From Chionis minor (taxonomy: Eukaryota; Chordata; Aves; Charadriiformes; Chionididae): 64,000 nucleotides of DNA. The notes under the pieces are model-generated. The model did no database searches. It had not been told where the DNA came from and worked only from the letters and a program-made list of their open reading frames with translations. The position numbers and the translations under genes were made by a program. Shown here piece after piece: positions 40,266-51,131 of the stretch (position 1 is its first letter; every line of letters begins with the position of its first letter). The DNA lies in NCBI GenBank assembly GCA_013398295.1, contig VZSF01003941.1:62001-126000 (forward strand), given 5' to 3'.

Positions 40266-43200
40266 ATTTACAAGATGAGTTTTTAAAAGAAAGTAGCTGC
40301 AAGGAGACAGTTTGAGGGCCAACAAAGCGGCTGCTTACTTTGTAGCCTTTCGTCTGTACTTCACAGCCTGTGATCACATCGTGTTCGCTTTCAGGACGCC
40401 CCTACCTTGTTCATGGCATATGACGTGGACATATGGACATAGGACATGTGGACATATACAGGCAAAGTCAGGCAGATTATACAGTCTTCGAGGGGTTCCA
40501 GCAGTCCTTCAGTTGTGTCATATGCTAGCATGAACACGAGAGGAATCAAATAACTGCTGAACTGTCTCTGATGAGCCGCCAATTTGACTTGATTGCGTTA
40601 GTGTTTTTTTAGGTAATACTGTGTCATCTGGTAAAACAGCCAAGCCACTTTAAAATCTGGTATTAGATACAGCTATATTGGAAAATCGTGTATCATCACT
40701 GAAGGAAAACTCGACGCACAATGCGTTCAGACTCATGACTGTAGTAAAAGTGCAAAATAGTATATCGAGACTTTAATTTTGCCGTTTGTGTCACTTCAGA
40801 CAAATTTCAGATTCATACTTCTTGTTCTATAGAATCCTGCCACTTGTTTTCACATAAAATTATGTGACAGCTGAGCTTGGAAAACATCACAGAAATAAAG
40901 TCTTCAAATAAGTGGCATGCATAGCAAAAGGCAGTTCAGTCTTCTAGTTTAAATATGATTTCTTTCTAGACTGCTGCCCTGAGTATATAGGCATTTTGGA
41001 ATAAAAGGGCTTTTGGTGTGCAGGTACTATGTATTTGTGCTTGTACCATTCCTGTGATTGTTAGGATGATAATGTGAAAAGTCACTGCAAGTCAGCACAT
41101 TAATTGCACAATCCTTGTGTTAAAACTTAGGATGAATGCAGTTTCATTTGTGCTTTCACTTAGTGTGCACCAGCTTGTTTTGCAGGACTGTGGAGCAGAC
41201 TGTGCTAAATTCCAGAAGAGTGAACTGGAGTACAAATTCAACAAGAAAGCCTTAGAAAGGCCCTATACCTCTAAACACTCCTGGGGAAAGACCTACGGGG
41301 AGCACAAGCGTCACTTGGAGTTTAGTCATGACCAATATAGAGAGCTAAAGAAATATGCAGAGGAGATTGGCATTTTCTTCACAGCTTCGGGCATGGATGA
41401 GGTATGTAAGCTATAGTGAAATGACAAGCAGAGTCAAGCTGTTGTGTCTGTTGGTTATTACTTGGATGTGATAGTTCTTACATAAAAAGAATACTAAATG
41501 TGTGCAGATATTGAATTTCTAAATGAGGAAACTGGAGTTATTACAATTCTGCCAGTTCACTTGTGTCTCTACCAGGGTTGAGTAGATAACTGAAGATTTT
41601 GGAACACCTGCCATGTATGCTGAGGTACTTATGCACAGTAGATGAAGAAGACAAGGCCTCAGTTAAACTCTATAAACACTCAAGGCTTTGAGAGTTTAGA
41701 TCAAGACTGCAATCTTGACTGCTATCGTCTGGTATATTGGCTCCAAGCATTTCAAACTTCCCTCTGTATTTAAATCATTCCTTTCTCAACTTAATCCCTA
41801 TTATTTTCATCTTTTTTTTTCTTTTTTTCTTTCTGCTGTTTACTAGACCCCAGTTGGTGTTTCAATGCAGCAGAAATACTTATATTCCTTTTACTAATCT
41901 CATGGAGGGGGACTCCACCTTGCCCTGTTACTCCTGAAGCATTTACTGATTTTTATCAGTGAGGTCTTGGAATAATAAGTCACCAGCTTGTAAACTCCAT
42001 GAAGCTTAACTGTTGTTACCTGTTAAGAGATGGATACTCCTTTAACTCTTGCATGTTGCCTACTTCAAAATGATGTTTAGTTACAGTATTAACAAATGCA
42101 ATGTACAATTGAAATGTGTAAACTGGAAAGATCAGGCAACAGTTAAACCTCAATAGAGATCAGAGATTACAGATTGTTTTACTTTTCTTTGTGGCCTAGA
42201 GAACACAGAGAACCAAACTGAAAGAGAGCCTCTAGAAGTAAACTAGCCACTCTTGCTTAAGGCAAGCACAGCCATGCCCCTGTCTTTCTGCAAGTAGCCT
42301 CATCCAGGATGGGACTTAACTTGTTTTAAGGGGGTCCCTCAGTGCCTCACTCTCCTTACCAAGACAATTCCTGATGTATCAGCTTAATCTCCTTTCTCAT
42401 AGTTTTTTGTCCTGCCTTATCTGACATAAAAGTTCATACTTTTCTTGGATCGCCTCTCTGTGTATTTGAAAACTGTTATCACATCCCTCTTCTACTTTTT
42501 ATTCTCCACACTAAGCAATTTCAATTTCTTCAGTCTTTTAATGCTGTATTTTCTAGTTGTCTGGCCATTCTCACTGATTCTATCAACCTACTGTCCTATT
42601 GACTAAAATCCTTGAATTGCTGTGTCCCAGCAAGCACCAAATACCGTAACGAAAGTACTTCAGATGCTTGAGAAAAAGGTGTTTTACAATAGCCGGATGT
42701 CATGGACTTAGAAAGAGGTTAGTGAAAAGACAGTGTTGTGAAGTTTCTCTTACTGTTATCTTCATGTCTAAGAGACCTGCTGAACAACACCTACTCCTTT
42801 AAGAAAAGAGTAATTAAATGCAGTCGTCTTGGGACTTCTGTATCTGGGATCTTAAAGACCAATATGCCTTTGAGGGGAAAAAAAACCCCTCACACTCTTT
42901 CTTTGATGTTAAAACCTCCAGCTTCTATAGGCTATAGTGCAATGCAGACCACCCTTTCTATGCAGCAGCTAAGATTACTTTCCACCTCTGGGATACCTCT
43001 TTTTCTCAAGATGCTGTGCTCCTTTGTGTGTGGCCTCGTCAGCTAATTAGCACTGCTGATAAATGTTTGTGCCTTCTTTTTTTGAACAGTAATTACATTA
43101 CACAGCTCCTAAGATTGCTGGTGACATTTCTGCAAGGCATGGATTTGGAATTTATGGCGAACATTGCATAAATTGATGTAATAAATCCTTGAGATTATGT

Positions 43201-46200
43201 TAATTTACATAAATTCAGCATAATCTCTGGAAATCCAGGTTTAATTGTGTCTTTAACTATATGAGGAAAGCAATGAAGTGATGTGTGAAGTAAATACGAG
43301 TAACTCCTTTTATCTACTTGGTTCCTGTGTGTACTGGAGACAGAACAGGATCCCATTGAGCCACTCCCTTTAATGTTGTACATATTATTTGAGATTACTT
43401 ACCAGTCCTTGATTCTCTTACAGAAAAGCTGCCAATTTTCAAGAGATATTTACTTAATGAAGAGTGGCCTTAGATATGAGGTCTACCTGTCATATTTAAT
43501 TTTGTGCAACCTCCTCAGATTAGACCTGTGGCTTTTTAAAACGGTGCATTCATTGTCTTCATACACAATGCATCTTAGTAAATAAACTATATTAAAGAGA
43601 TGTTATGAATCCTAGTACAAGGAAATTATTCTGCATCATAATGATGATAGAAGAATTAGACTGAAGAAGATGTGAATCTCTTCTGGACATTAGCACTCCT
43701 TCTCTGGCACTACGTAATTTTGACTGCAACAAGGAATGAACTGAAGAAATTGGAAGTATTTCTGTGTAGTTGAAGGGGGACAAAGTTAGGTAACTGTTTT
43801 ATTGTTTCATTGGGCTGTGAATGGAGGATTTCAGTATCTCTTGCCTGCAATAGGTTTGGGATTTTCTAGCTTAAAAGTGGCCATTTTGAAAAGGCCACTT
43901 ACTGTTGCAGTACTGATTTTCATGGAGCCTCCAGTAATTCCAGAATCGTATAACACACACATACTTAGAAGACAGCGTATAATTAACATTTGAAAAACTG
44001 GTTTATATTCTTTTCTTTGGTATACTTCATATTTATTTTCTGGTATCTGTCCTAGAAGCAAATCCATTTTGGATTTCCTTTTTTGTGCGCTTACTTTCTT
44101 TCCAGGTGCTTATTCACTACACTCATACAGTTTTTCGAGTGACAGATCTATTCAGGAACTACCTGTAGTTTTAAACACTCTTGTGTTTTAGTATTTCTGA
44201 CCTGCAGTATGTGGCAGGAAGACTGCCTATATGCCTGCAGTACATTTCTTCTTCAACAGGCAAGCTCCCATCTGCAGGTAGTTGCTCTCTCTGTTGGGCC
44301 ATGGCATTCTTGGTTTGGGGTTTTTTTTTGGCACTACAACCTTATCTTGAAGTTAGAGGAGCAGTGGAGATCACATGTACTAAGCAGCTGTACCTACAGC
44401 TAGCTTGACCAACTATGGCTGGGAGACCAAAAAATCTGCCTTCAGACAGAGATCCCAGTGAAAAACCCATGGAAAATCTGGTTTTTTAGTAGCAGTACAA
44501 AAGAAGGCACCTCAATAATACTTCAGCTGGAGGGAAGTCAAAAACTAATATCCTTGGAATAGTAAATGTTGTATCAGGAGCAGTGTATTTGGGGAGGAGA
44601 TAGATATATATATATATATGACCTATTTAATTAAGCTTTGTTTTTGCTATTTTGAAAGGTTGTTCATGTCCCAGCGTGGTAGTTCTTTATCTTTGATCCA
44701 GCTGAAGTGGTATGATACAATGCAGGAATTTCTTTTCCTTGTAGATGGCTGTGGAGTTTCTACATGAACTGGATGTTCCATTTTTCAAAGTAGGATCGGG
44801 AGATACAAACAATTTTCCATATTTGGAAAAGACTGCAAAGAAAGGTGGGCATTTTCTTTGGAACCCTCTTTGTAAACATCACTGTGTCTAAGTAGATCAG
44901 TTATTAGGTCTTTTCTCCAATTGATTTTTGGGAAAAAATCTAAACTACCTTTAGAAGAAAATCACCCTCAGACTTGGGGAGGGGAAAAAAGGGTTCATCG
45001 AGCTTCCTTTTCCAGTTTAACTGAATTCATTTACTTCAAGAATTTAATCTTGTGTAGCTTTCTTACAGACCTAGGACAAAACATGTGCATGTTCTCTAAT
45101 GGCTAGGTCGCCCAATGGTAATTTCCAGTGGGATGCAGTCAATGAACACAATGCATCAGGTTTATCAGATTGTGAAGCCCATCAATCCGAACTTCTGCTT
45201 CCTGCAATGCACCAGTGCATACCCACTTCAGCCAGAGGATGTCAATCTCCGTGTTATATCGGTCAGTGAATAATGCAGAGTCTGCCATGGGTAGGGTACC
45301 AGAGAAGAGCTATGCACTTTTATTGAGATATATTTCCAGATCTTAGGCATGCTGGAATTTGCTTCTGAGAAGTTAAGATTTATCATATTTTCTCTAACTC
45401 GTGCAAGAGTTGAAGTAAAAATATCCATTGGATCCTCTTCTGACAGAACTCAGGTTTGAGGAACATGGTAAAGGATACTACTGAAGTATTCACAGTTAAA
45501 CAGAGGAAAATGTGACATATGCTTAACAGGTTAACCCTGCACTATGTAGTGTAAAGAAAAACTATGTAGACTGTAAGCATTGAGAAGGTGCATGGAATTG
45601 AGAACATAATTTTAAATAGTGAGCTAGACCAGAAACATTTGTTAAAAACGCTTCATGTGAATATCGGAGCAATGAAGAAAATGGATAGTTTCCCTCGCTG
45701 AAAATACTACTTGGATATGCCTGATAATGATGCAAGAAAATTTTCCTGAACTGGTCAGTGTTCAAGCACTTGCCTAGCTTTATGCACACATAGTACGTTG
45801 TTTTTAGTAGAATGGGACATAACTGCATTTAATTGTCTTTGGGATTGGGTGACTGTTCCCTGTGTATGGCTGAAAAGATTGCTTCAGATTTTAAATACAG
45901 GGTTGAAGAAATCTGCTTTGGATACAGGTTATGTTTGAACAGTCCAGTGGGATCTTGGATTAAAATAGAGTGCTACTCTATTACTGTTACAATGTAACAA
46001 ATTACAGTGATGTAGGTTTTGAAGATCTTGAAGAATACAACTGAATTAAAAGGATAAGAGAAGCTGTAGAATAGAACATACCTTCTTTTCCTTCTCAGTA
46101 TTGATAATCCTAGTGAAATTCTTAAAACGATGGTCTGTAATGCAGTGTGACTTGTTGAATATAAAAAAAAATCATTCTCAGCATAAGTAACTGCTTGTTT

Positions 46201-48023
46201 TGTGGCACAGTAATTGTCCATTGTTTTTATTGCAGTTATCACTGTTAAATTTGCTTTGTCTTTGAAATTGCTACCTTGGTAATTCAGACCAACTCTGTCA
46301 TGATTCAAGGCGTATCAGTCAGCTTTTCCTGATATTCCCATTGGCTATTCGGGGCATGAAACTGGCATAGCCATTTCCGTGGCAGCTGTTGCTATGGGTG
46401 CTAAAGTAGTGGAACGCCATGTGACTCTCGACAAAACATGGAAAGGAAGTGACCACCAAGCATCCCTGGAGCCAAATGAACTGGCGGAACTAGTGAAAGC
46501 TATTCGTACTGTGGAAAAAGCAATGGGTTCACCAGTAAAACAACTCTTGCCCTGTGAAATGGCTTGCAATGAAAAGGTAACTTTTGCTTTTGATCCATGT
46601 ATAGCTGAAACTCATTTAGACCTGTAATTCTACGTTCAGAAAAATAGCTGGCTAATTGTTTTTTGCAGTAGTGTTTCTGCCTCTGCACTTAAAAATTTCT
46701 GCTAGAAAGTAGCAGTATGCATAGAGTTTATGCTTAGCCCACTGTAACATTAAGTGTAGACCTGTTGTTTTCTATAAACTGCTATTTCTCGCAGCCAGTA
46801 ACTATTTGTACCAAAGTATAATGTTGTCAACTTTGAGCATAATGGAGTTCTATGTATATCATCCAGTGGTTAACTAAGTTGAGTAGAATCATAGAATCAT
46901 TTAGATTGGAAAAGACCCTTAAGATCATCAAGTTCAACTGTTAACCTAATATTGTCACATGCACCACTAAACCACATCCCTAAGCACCACAACTACACAT
47001 CTTTTTAAATACCTCCAGGAACAGTGACTTAACCACTTCCTTGGGCAGCCTGTTCCAGTGCTTGACAACCCGTTTTTTTTGTTTGCTTGTGGTTTGGTTT
47101 TTTTGTTTGGTTTTTTTTTTNGTTTTGTTTTTGGGGGTTTTTTTTGTTTTGTTTTTTGTTTTTAAGAAATTTTTCCCACTATCCAATCTAACCTCCCCCC
47201 GTGCAACTTGAGGCTATTTGCTGTCATCCTATTGCTTGTTACTTGGGAGCAGAGAGCAGCACCCACCTCTCTACAACCTCCTTTCAGGTAGTTGTAGAGA
47301 ACTGTAAGGTCTCCTCTCAGCCTTCTTTTCTCCAGGCTAAACAACCCCAGTTCTCTCAGCCACTCCATGTAAGACTTGTGTTGTAGATCCTTCATCAGCT
47401 TCGTTGTCCACCTCTCTCTGGACACACTCCAGTATCTCCATGTCTTTCTTGTACTGAGGGGCTCAAAACTGCACACAGTATTTGACGTGTGGCCTCACCA
47501 GTGCTGAGTACAAAGTACTTGCTAGTAGTAATAGGCCTGCTTTTACATTAAGCTAGAATACTAGTCAGTCTAATTAGATTCCCTCAATTACAAAAAATTC
47601 CAGTGAACCATTATCCATTTCAGAAAGGATCTGGAAGTTCCCAGCAGCCTAGTTACAGTGAATGTTTCCATGCTAACTCAAACTTCATTTGGAATAATAA
47701 GTAATGGGGAGGGCAGTTCCGTACAACCTGTTCCCAAGTAACTGCAGAATAGCCTTTTTTGATATACTAAGCCTAAGAATATGTTTGACTTTAACTTTTT
47801 AATTCCTCCTCTTTAGCTGGGAAAGTCTGTGGTGGCTAAAGTGACAATTCCTGAAGGTACAGTACTGACACTTGACCTGCTGACAGTGAAGGTGGGAGAG
47901 CCTAAGGGATTTCCCCCGGAAGCCATCTTTAATCTGGTGGGCCAGAAGGTTAAAAAAGAAATTGAAGAAGATGAAACCATCACCGAGCAAGCAGTGGAAA
48001 ATGTCAAAAATGTGAAGTGCTAA
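39841..48023 (+). CDS. NANS: NANS, N-acetylneuraminate (sialic acid) synthase, complete
   Basis: NANS condenses ManNAc-6-phosphate with phosphoenolpyruvate to Neu5Ac-9-phosphate in the cytosol, directly downstream of GNE. Exons 39841-39972, 41186-41401, 44745-44844, 45107-45261, 46310-46576 and 47817-48023 join in phase to 358 residues (human 359). Residues 1-290 form the NeuB-type TIM barrel: IIAEIGQNHQGD at about 21-32, AKFQKSE near 50, TSAYPLQPEDVNL, GYSGHETG, and ERHVTLDKTWKGSDH with metal-binding His positions. Residues ~291-358 form the antifreeze-like SAF domain (KVTIPEGT..TVKVGEPKGFPPE). The start MSREFELCPG has A at -3 and matches the family's start. It is head-to-head with CLTA and convergent with TRIM14. 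No damage is seen. Confidence 0.98.
39973..41185 (+). other. NANS intron 1
   Basis: The first ~290 bases belong to the CpG island. A short imperfect repeat with gtggacatat/ggacatag units lies at 40425-40458. Nothing else is recognised. Confidence 0.7.
41186..41401 (+). CDS. NANS: NANS exon 2
   Basis: Acceptor tttgcag, donor GAG|gtatgt. It encodes DCGADCAKFQKSELEYKFNK, then RPYTSKHSWGKTYGEHKRHL and on to FFTASGMDE, 72 residues nearly identical to the mammalian protein. The Lys of AKFQK corresponds to the substrate-phosphate/PEP site of the family. Confidence 0.97.
41402..44744 (+). other. NANS intron 2
   Basis: An intron of about 3.3 kb. It holds a possible very old antisense CR1 remnant (about 42440-42650) and an (AT)n run at 44604-44619. 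No exon is seen. Confidence 0.65.
42440..42650 (-). mobile_element. Possible ancient CR1-like remnant
   Basis: On the + strand, ttctccacactaagcaattt, then a ttcttcagtctttt block, a ggccattctcactgattc block and a tgtcccagcaagcacc block follow the order of an antisense CR1/L3 3' region. The match is weak and by eye only. Confidence 0.35.
44745..44844 (+). CDS. NANS: NANS exon 3
   Basis: Acceptor tgtag, donor AAAG|gtgggc. It encodes MAVEFLHELDVPFFKVGSGD and TNNFPYLEKTAKK. The KVGSGD strand is typical of the barrel. Confidence 0.97.
45107..45261 (+). CDS. NANS: NANS exon 4
   Basis: Acceptor ggctag, donor TCG|gtcagt. It encodes RPMVISSGMQSMNTMHQVYQ and CFLQCTSAYPLQPEDVNLRV, ending at IS. CTSAYP carries part of the active site. 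Confidence 0.97.
45262..46309 (+). other. NANS intron 4
   Basis: Ordinary intron sequence of 1.05 kb; nothing recognised in it. Confidence 0.75.
46310..46576 (+). CDS. NANS: NANS exon 5
   Basis: Acceptor attcaag, donor AAG|gtaact. It begins AYQSAFPDIPIGYSGHETG, where mammals have EYQKLFPDIPIGYSGHETG, then SVAAVAMGAKVVERHVTLDK. It ends LPCEMACNEK. The two His residues (GYSGH and ERH) are the metal ligands of the NeuB family. Confidence 0.96.
46885..47513 (-). mobile_element. CR1 LINE fragment in NANS intron 5
   Basis: Antisense CR1 begins with the tail agaatcatagaatcatttag. It runs through ttgggcagcctgttccagtg, aggtctcctctcagccttct and ctgtactgagggg-like sequence near 47460. A G/T low-complexity run (47070-47165), including one undetermined base at 47121, interrupts it. 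Confidence 0.9.
47817..48023 (+). CDS. NANS: NANS exon 6 (SAF/antifreeze-like domain)
   Basis: Acceptor ctttag. It encodes LGKSVVAKVTIPEGTVLTLD, the LLTVKVGEPKGFPPEAIFNL strand-loop, and a diverged acidic tail ending NVKNVKC. TAA is at 48021-48023. The last ~20 residues differ from the mammalian tail. Confidence 0.97.
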   Translation: MGKSVVAKVTIPEGTVLTLDLLTVKVGEPKGFPPEAIFNLVGQKVKKEIEEDETITEQAVENVKNVKC

Positions 48024-48260
48024 ATCAAAGCACTTCATTCCATATTTCATGATGTAGTTCTGCACTACTGCACAACATATTTAAGTATAGCAGCATGGTA
48101 GATTAGAAGAAAGGTTTGTAATTAGGATCCAAGCAGGTTAGAATGTTCAGGTTCTCAATAGCAGGAAGTTTCTGAAGTAAGTGGATATAAATTATGAAAG
48201 AGTTACTTTATTAGAAACCATATAGCATTGTGTCTAGAATAAATACCATGCTCCTTTCTC
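48024..48260 (+). other. NANS 3' UTR
   Basis: Non-coding sequence after TAA, with AATAAA at 48238-48243, 215 bases downstream of the stop. This is a good candidate for the poly(A) signal. Confidence 0.6.
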
Positions 48261-50595
48261 CATTCCACTTAACCTAGACTAATTTGGAGTTTTGCCAAAT
48301 CTAAGACCATAGTCTGCTGCTTTACAGCTTCCATTTTCTGGTAAGAATACAGTACATCACAATAATTTTGTCTAACCCCAGATCTTTTGACGTTGCTTTC
48401 TTTTCTGCTGTTTTCCTCACCCCTGTTGGAGTTGAATGCCGATAAGTGGAAGTTTATATACACTGAACAGAAAACTACACATGCAACCTGATGAATTTTT
48501 CTCAAGATGAAAGCCTTAAAAAGTCTCAAGATAAAGCTGTGGGTTGCAGGAATCTGCACTTGGGGGAAAACGAGCTCCTTGGAGAAAGCTAGGTTCTCAA
48601 GAGACAGTACCAAGAATGGAAGCAAATGGGCTATGTAGAAGGGCCCTGCTTAAGGGAAAGAGCCTGTTTGTACTTTTTTTGAACTGAAAGGCAAAAAGGC
48701 AAGCCAGACAGAGTACAGGGGGGAAAAACAGATCTGAGATCCATCAATGGAAATAACCTATGCTTCAAAAAAAATGTTAGAAGTGTCTACTGTGAACTGA
48801 GCGAAGCCTGGAATCTTAATTCTGTGGTGCATTTGCACTCTATTTGGCCCTGGAGGCAACTTCTCAGGTAGGAAGCCAAATGCTGGTAAAGATTCAGCAG
48901 CCTCCTTCCTGTATTAGCAAGCAAATATATTAGGTTGGGTTTTTTTCCCCCGACACTAGTGTTTAAGGCAGCCAAGGCTGGCCACTAGACTAGGTCACAT
49001 CACTCTGTTTCAGCATGATGGTCAGTGCTCCTCTTGTGTGCTCTGCTCTGGCATCACAGCTTCTCACTTTTCAAGTAAGAAATGCAATCCTATGCCTATC
49101 AGTGTGCTGCTCTTCCTGTTGTCCAGGAAGGAGCCACATGGCAGCAGTTGCAAACCAGGCATCTCTCACTTAGCTTGGTTAGTACTGAACTGCTTTGGTA
49201 TAATTAATCTGCGTTTTTCTGTGGTGGGATCATTTATTAGTGATGTTTATTTGGAACTTTATACCTCTTGGTCTTGAGTTGAGGTATCTTAAATTTGGTA
49301 GTGGTGCTTCTGTACCTGTGAGCACTTTCAAAATGTTTACCTTTCTGTAATTCTGAGGGAACTTTATTTGTATCTTTAAACTGGAAAGCATTCTTTGAAT
49401 CGTATGCTTGACCATTGTGTGGGCTCTGATTGATGCAGTATGCTTGCCTTACATTAAAAAACTACTCAATTATTAAAAGATTTTGTCTTATTATTATTTA
49501 ATATTTAAAAGATAAACATATATTGTTTCTATGTTTCAAGCCTATGGTCAGACCTTGTCTTTGCCAGGACCAGTGATGATTCCAGGACCATTAGTATTTG
49601 AACACCATAAGACTACCTGACCTGCTTCAAGTAGCAGTGGTTCTTCACTTCATCAGGGCTGGTCCTAGAGGCCGCTATAAACACAGGATCCAAAAATTTT
49701 CAGGACTTTAATGTATTGGTAAAAAGCCCAAAATATCCTTATACAGAAGCTTGCAAGCTGTCTCTCCTACTTTTAGGTAAGCATACTTTTATCCAGCTGC
49801 AGTTAAAGTGTTTGTAAATAGGACACAAAAATAAAGCACAAGTGCCCCATTGACCTAGTGTTTTTACTGCAGCTGTAGGTCCTCCAGACTTTTCATGTTC
49901 CATTTGGGGGTGGTACACAACTGTTTCTCGTGCATCCACTCTGTGTGTCAATAGGGCCACCCAGATGCCTAGTTCAGAGTCTCTGTCACAAGTAAGATCA
50001 GCTAATGGCTATTAAATGTGGCTACAGAAGCTCCTACTTCAGTTTTACTTGAAGGCACCTTTCCAACAGTAACAGTCAGTAACAGTCTTTGATTTTTCCA
50101 AGATGATACCTAAGTATGAACTAACTTACTCACTACACTTATTATCCAAACCTGACCTTGTAAACTATAACAATATGCAATATATGAACTTGAAGCTTGA
50201 ACCAAGCTGAACCTCCTACCATACACAATTGCAACCTCTCCAGACAGATGAGGGGAAGGAGTTCATAAAAAAAATGGCAATATCCAGGTTCAAGTCGGAG
50301 TTGTAATACACTTCTTTCAACCAGACCTTTTCCATTTTGCAAGTTGAAAAAAGTACAAAAAATATATATGGCACTTTAGATGGTACACTGACGTTTATAA
50401 AAGCCAGATCACCTTCCCCCATTGAAAAATACGTTTATATGAAAAATTACATTGTTTTCTTGAACTTAATTGTTAAACTTCTGAAAGCAGCACAGTCATA
50501 GCTTTCTGATGACAGAGATTAATTCATGTAGATCATTGCTAAAGTGACTTTCATAGAAAAAGCATGAAATAGTAGGCTTTATTTTGCTTTGTTCC
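48261..50595. other. NANS/TRIM14 convergent intergenic region and TRIM14 3' UTR
   Basis: The two genes end toward each other. On the - strand, AATAAA motifs lie at 50583-50578 (only 13 bases after the TRIM14 stop, probably too close), 49368-49363, 49251-49246, 49238-49233 and 48212-48207. The TRIM14 3' UTR could thus reach toward or into the NANS 3' UTR. No gene or repeat is recognised. Confidence 0.5.
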
Positions 50596-51131
50596 TTATG
50601 TTAATTTGCATGTTCCAATGGACCCTTCCCAGAGCCTCAAGGCTGGGTAAACTGGTTCTGTGAACTTGCAGTGGAAGGTGTGCAAGTGATCCATGCCATC
50701 GGTAATATTGTAGAATGAAAGGATTCCTGCTTCATAATCCAGAAAAATGCCAATGCGATCAGGATCATCTTCTACCAGGACGGGGATTCTCTCCCCCTTG
50801 TGAAATGCCCAGTACTCAAAGTCAAACTTCTTAAGGCACCAAGATGCTCTATTCCAGCCCAGTCGACAGGTTTCAGAGTCTCCTTTCCTGCCAATGGAAG
50901 GGTAGGCTGCACCAATCCACCACCCTGCTCCAGCATGAACCAGGTCAACTTCCCAGTAATGGCTCCCAGACAGGAATGCATCTCTGCTTAGCACTTGCCA
51001 TAATTTATCGAACCTCTGGGGACCACAAGGATAAAATATCCTCCTCCAATTACAGCTTACTACAAGACGGTCATCAGATAATTTCAGCCTTGGGTGAAGG
51101 CTGTCATATTCCCACGTTGGTGATCTTGCAT
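50596..51131 (-). CDS. TRIM14: TRIM14 PRY/SPRY terminal exon
   Basis: Acceptor ctgcag, opening in phase 1 (C|AT) to give [20 protein letters not shown]. Stop TAA at 50598-50596. One exon encodes the complete B30.2 domain, with [24 protein letters not shown] and [12 protein letters not shown]. All the usual SPRY core motifs are present, with no gap or frameshift. Confidence 0.96.

Noticed and set aside
39181..40266. A 361-codon + strand open frame over the NANS promoter
   Set aside because: It is the NANS exon 1 frame extended in both directions through CpG-rich DNA. Only the MSREFEL..RMAK part resembles a protein family, and a proper donor follows it.
46980..47186. Lys/Thr/Asn-rich frame across the undetermined base
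   Set aside because: It is the antisense reading of a T/G low-complexity run inside CR1.
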